Shown: piece after piece, positions 4,710 through 5,219 of the stretch
Layout: each line of letters starts with the position of its first letter
How positions within the stretch are numbered: position 1 is the first letter of the stretch
Assembly: GCA_023396555.1 (NCBI GenBank)
Contig: JAEWWC010000200.1
Coordinates: 1-5,219, forward strand
Length of the DNA: 5,219 bases
Reading direction: 5' to 3'
Source of the DNA: Bacillota bacterium
Lineage (GTDB): Bacteria > Bacillota > Clostridia > Christensenellales > SZUA-584
The notes under the pieces: generated by a model
Databases searched by the model: none
What the model saw: only the letters and a program-made list of their open reading frames with translations
Told to the model about the DNA's origin: nothing
Position numbers and translations under genes: made by a program

Positions 4710-5219
4710 CTACAGCCCGTTCAGCTCTTCGATGAACTCATCCGCCAGCACGATCGTGCCCACCCGGCTGACCGTCCCTGTCATATAAACGGATTCATCC
4801 GCGCCGACCTCAATATTGAGTTCGCCGCCCGGCATCTGAACGGTAACCGGGCTGTCTGCCAGCCCCAGTTTAATCGCCGCACAGGCCGCTGCACAGCTGC
4901 TGCTGCCCGATGCCAGCGTATATCCCGCGCCGCGCTCGAATATCTCAATACGGATAGTGTGCCTGTCGATCACCTGCAGCAGCTGTACATTGATCCTGTT
5001 CGGAAAATAGGACGCGGATTCCACCAGAGTGCCCAGCTCGATCGCCTTTTCCTTGGACACCTTATACATGGGTATCACGCAATGCGGGTTTCCAATGGAC
5101 AGGCACGTCACATTATAGACACGTCCCGAAAATATCATGGGCTCGTCGATGACCTCACGGCTGCTGCCCGCCACGGGTATCTTGTCGCTCTCGTACGTCA
5201 CCTTGCCCATCAGCACCTT
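4710..5219 (-). CDS. Diaminopimelate epimerase (DapF) homologue, C-terminal part, catalytic Cys replaced by Ser (5' end outside window)
   Basis: The frame is open to the window edge and ends at TAG 4712-4710: 169 residues, a little over half of a normal DapF (about 270-290). DapF interconverts LL- and meso-diaminopimelate for lysine and peptidoglycan using two cysteines. Family landmarks visible, numbered from the first residue in the window: GNPHCVI (43-49), FPNRINV (72-78), FERGAG (94-99) and YMTGTV (145-150) in place of the usual LTGPV. The asparagines of GNPH and INV and the ER pair correspond to substrate contacts in known DapF. The second catalytic cysteine, normally in GETxACGTGAC, is Ser104 here (YTLASGSSSC, 100-109), and the Glu of GET is Tyr. 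Ser104 is encoded by TCG, two changes from any Cys codon, so a single-base error is unlikely. The first catalytic cysteine lies outside the window. It may be a divergent epimerase or a paralogue with another substrate. Confidence 0.85.
   Translation of the reverse strand, partial: KVLMGKVTYESDKIPVAGSSREVIDEPMIFSGRVYNVTCLSIGNPHCVIPMYKVSKEKAIELGTLVESASYFPNRINVQLLQVIDRHTIRIEIFERGAGYTLASGSSSCAAACAAIKLGLADSPVTVQMPGGELNIEVGADESVYMTGTVSRVGTIVLADEFIEELNGL

Noticed and set aside
1..5219. Mobile elements, CRISPR arrays, tRNA or rRNA genes
   Set aside because: No transposase, integrase, regularly spaced repeats or RNA gene signatures were seen, and gene order is compact and operon-like throughout.

Overview
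The window reads as chromosomal DNA of a Gram-positive, Clostridia-type Firmicute of moderately high GC. Evidence for this is the SpoVB-like flippase tail, strong AGGAGG-type ribosome binding sites, a YtrA-type GntR/ABC operon with a lipoprotein, and TTGACA/TACTAT promoter logic. All genes look intact except the two cut by the window ends. I see no insertion sequence, phage gene, CRISPR array, tRNA or rRNA.

Layout. (1) 1-510, plus strand: C-terminal third of a SpoVB/MurJ-like lipid-linked oligosaccharide flippase. (2) 548-1571, minus strand: a two-gene operon of an ECF-like sigma factor followed, one base later, by a small two-helix membrane protein with a charged cytoplasmic-type tail, closed by a rho-independent terminator. 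(3) About 1590-1823: an AT-rich divergent control region with several small inverted repeats. (4) 1824-4024, plus strand: a tightly packed operon of a YtrA-subfamily GntR repressor, an ABC ATPase, a six-helix permease and a secreted lipoprotein. ATGA overlaps join the first three genes. The operon has a very good sigma-A promoter with inverted repeats lying on it, and ends at a strong hairpin. (5) 4108-4572, minus strand: a GtrA-family four-helix membrane protein sharing that hairpin. It has its own candidate promoter, and a perfect 6-3-6 palindrome covers the -10. (6) 4710-5219, minus strand: C-terminal part of a diaminopimelate epimerase (DapF) homologue.

How the genes fit together. The YtrA operon has the architecture of a self-regulated, envelope-stress-responsive transporter: the repressor sits on its own promoter and is displaced by an unknown signal, giving more ABC exporter and lipoprotein. 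The sigma/membrane-protein pair is a plausible membrane-linked signalling unit, but no classical anti-sigma domain is visible. The flippase, GtrA protein and DapF homologue all belong to cell-envelope metabolism, but nothing here shows that they are co-regulated.

The observation most worth following is in the DapF homologue. The second catalytic cysteine of the usual ACGTG-type loop is a serine (ASGSS), and the loop just before it is also changed. Most of the rest of the window is conventional.
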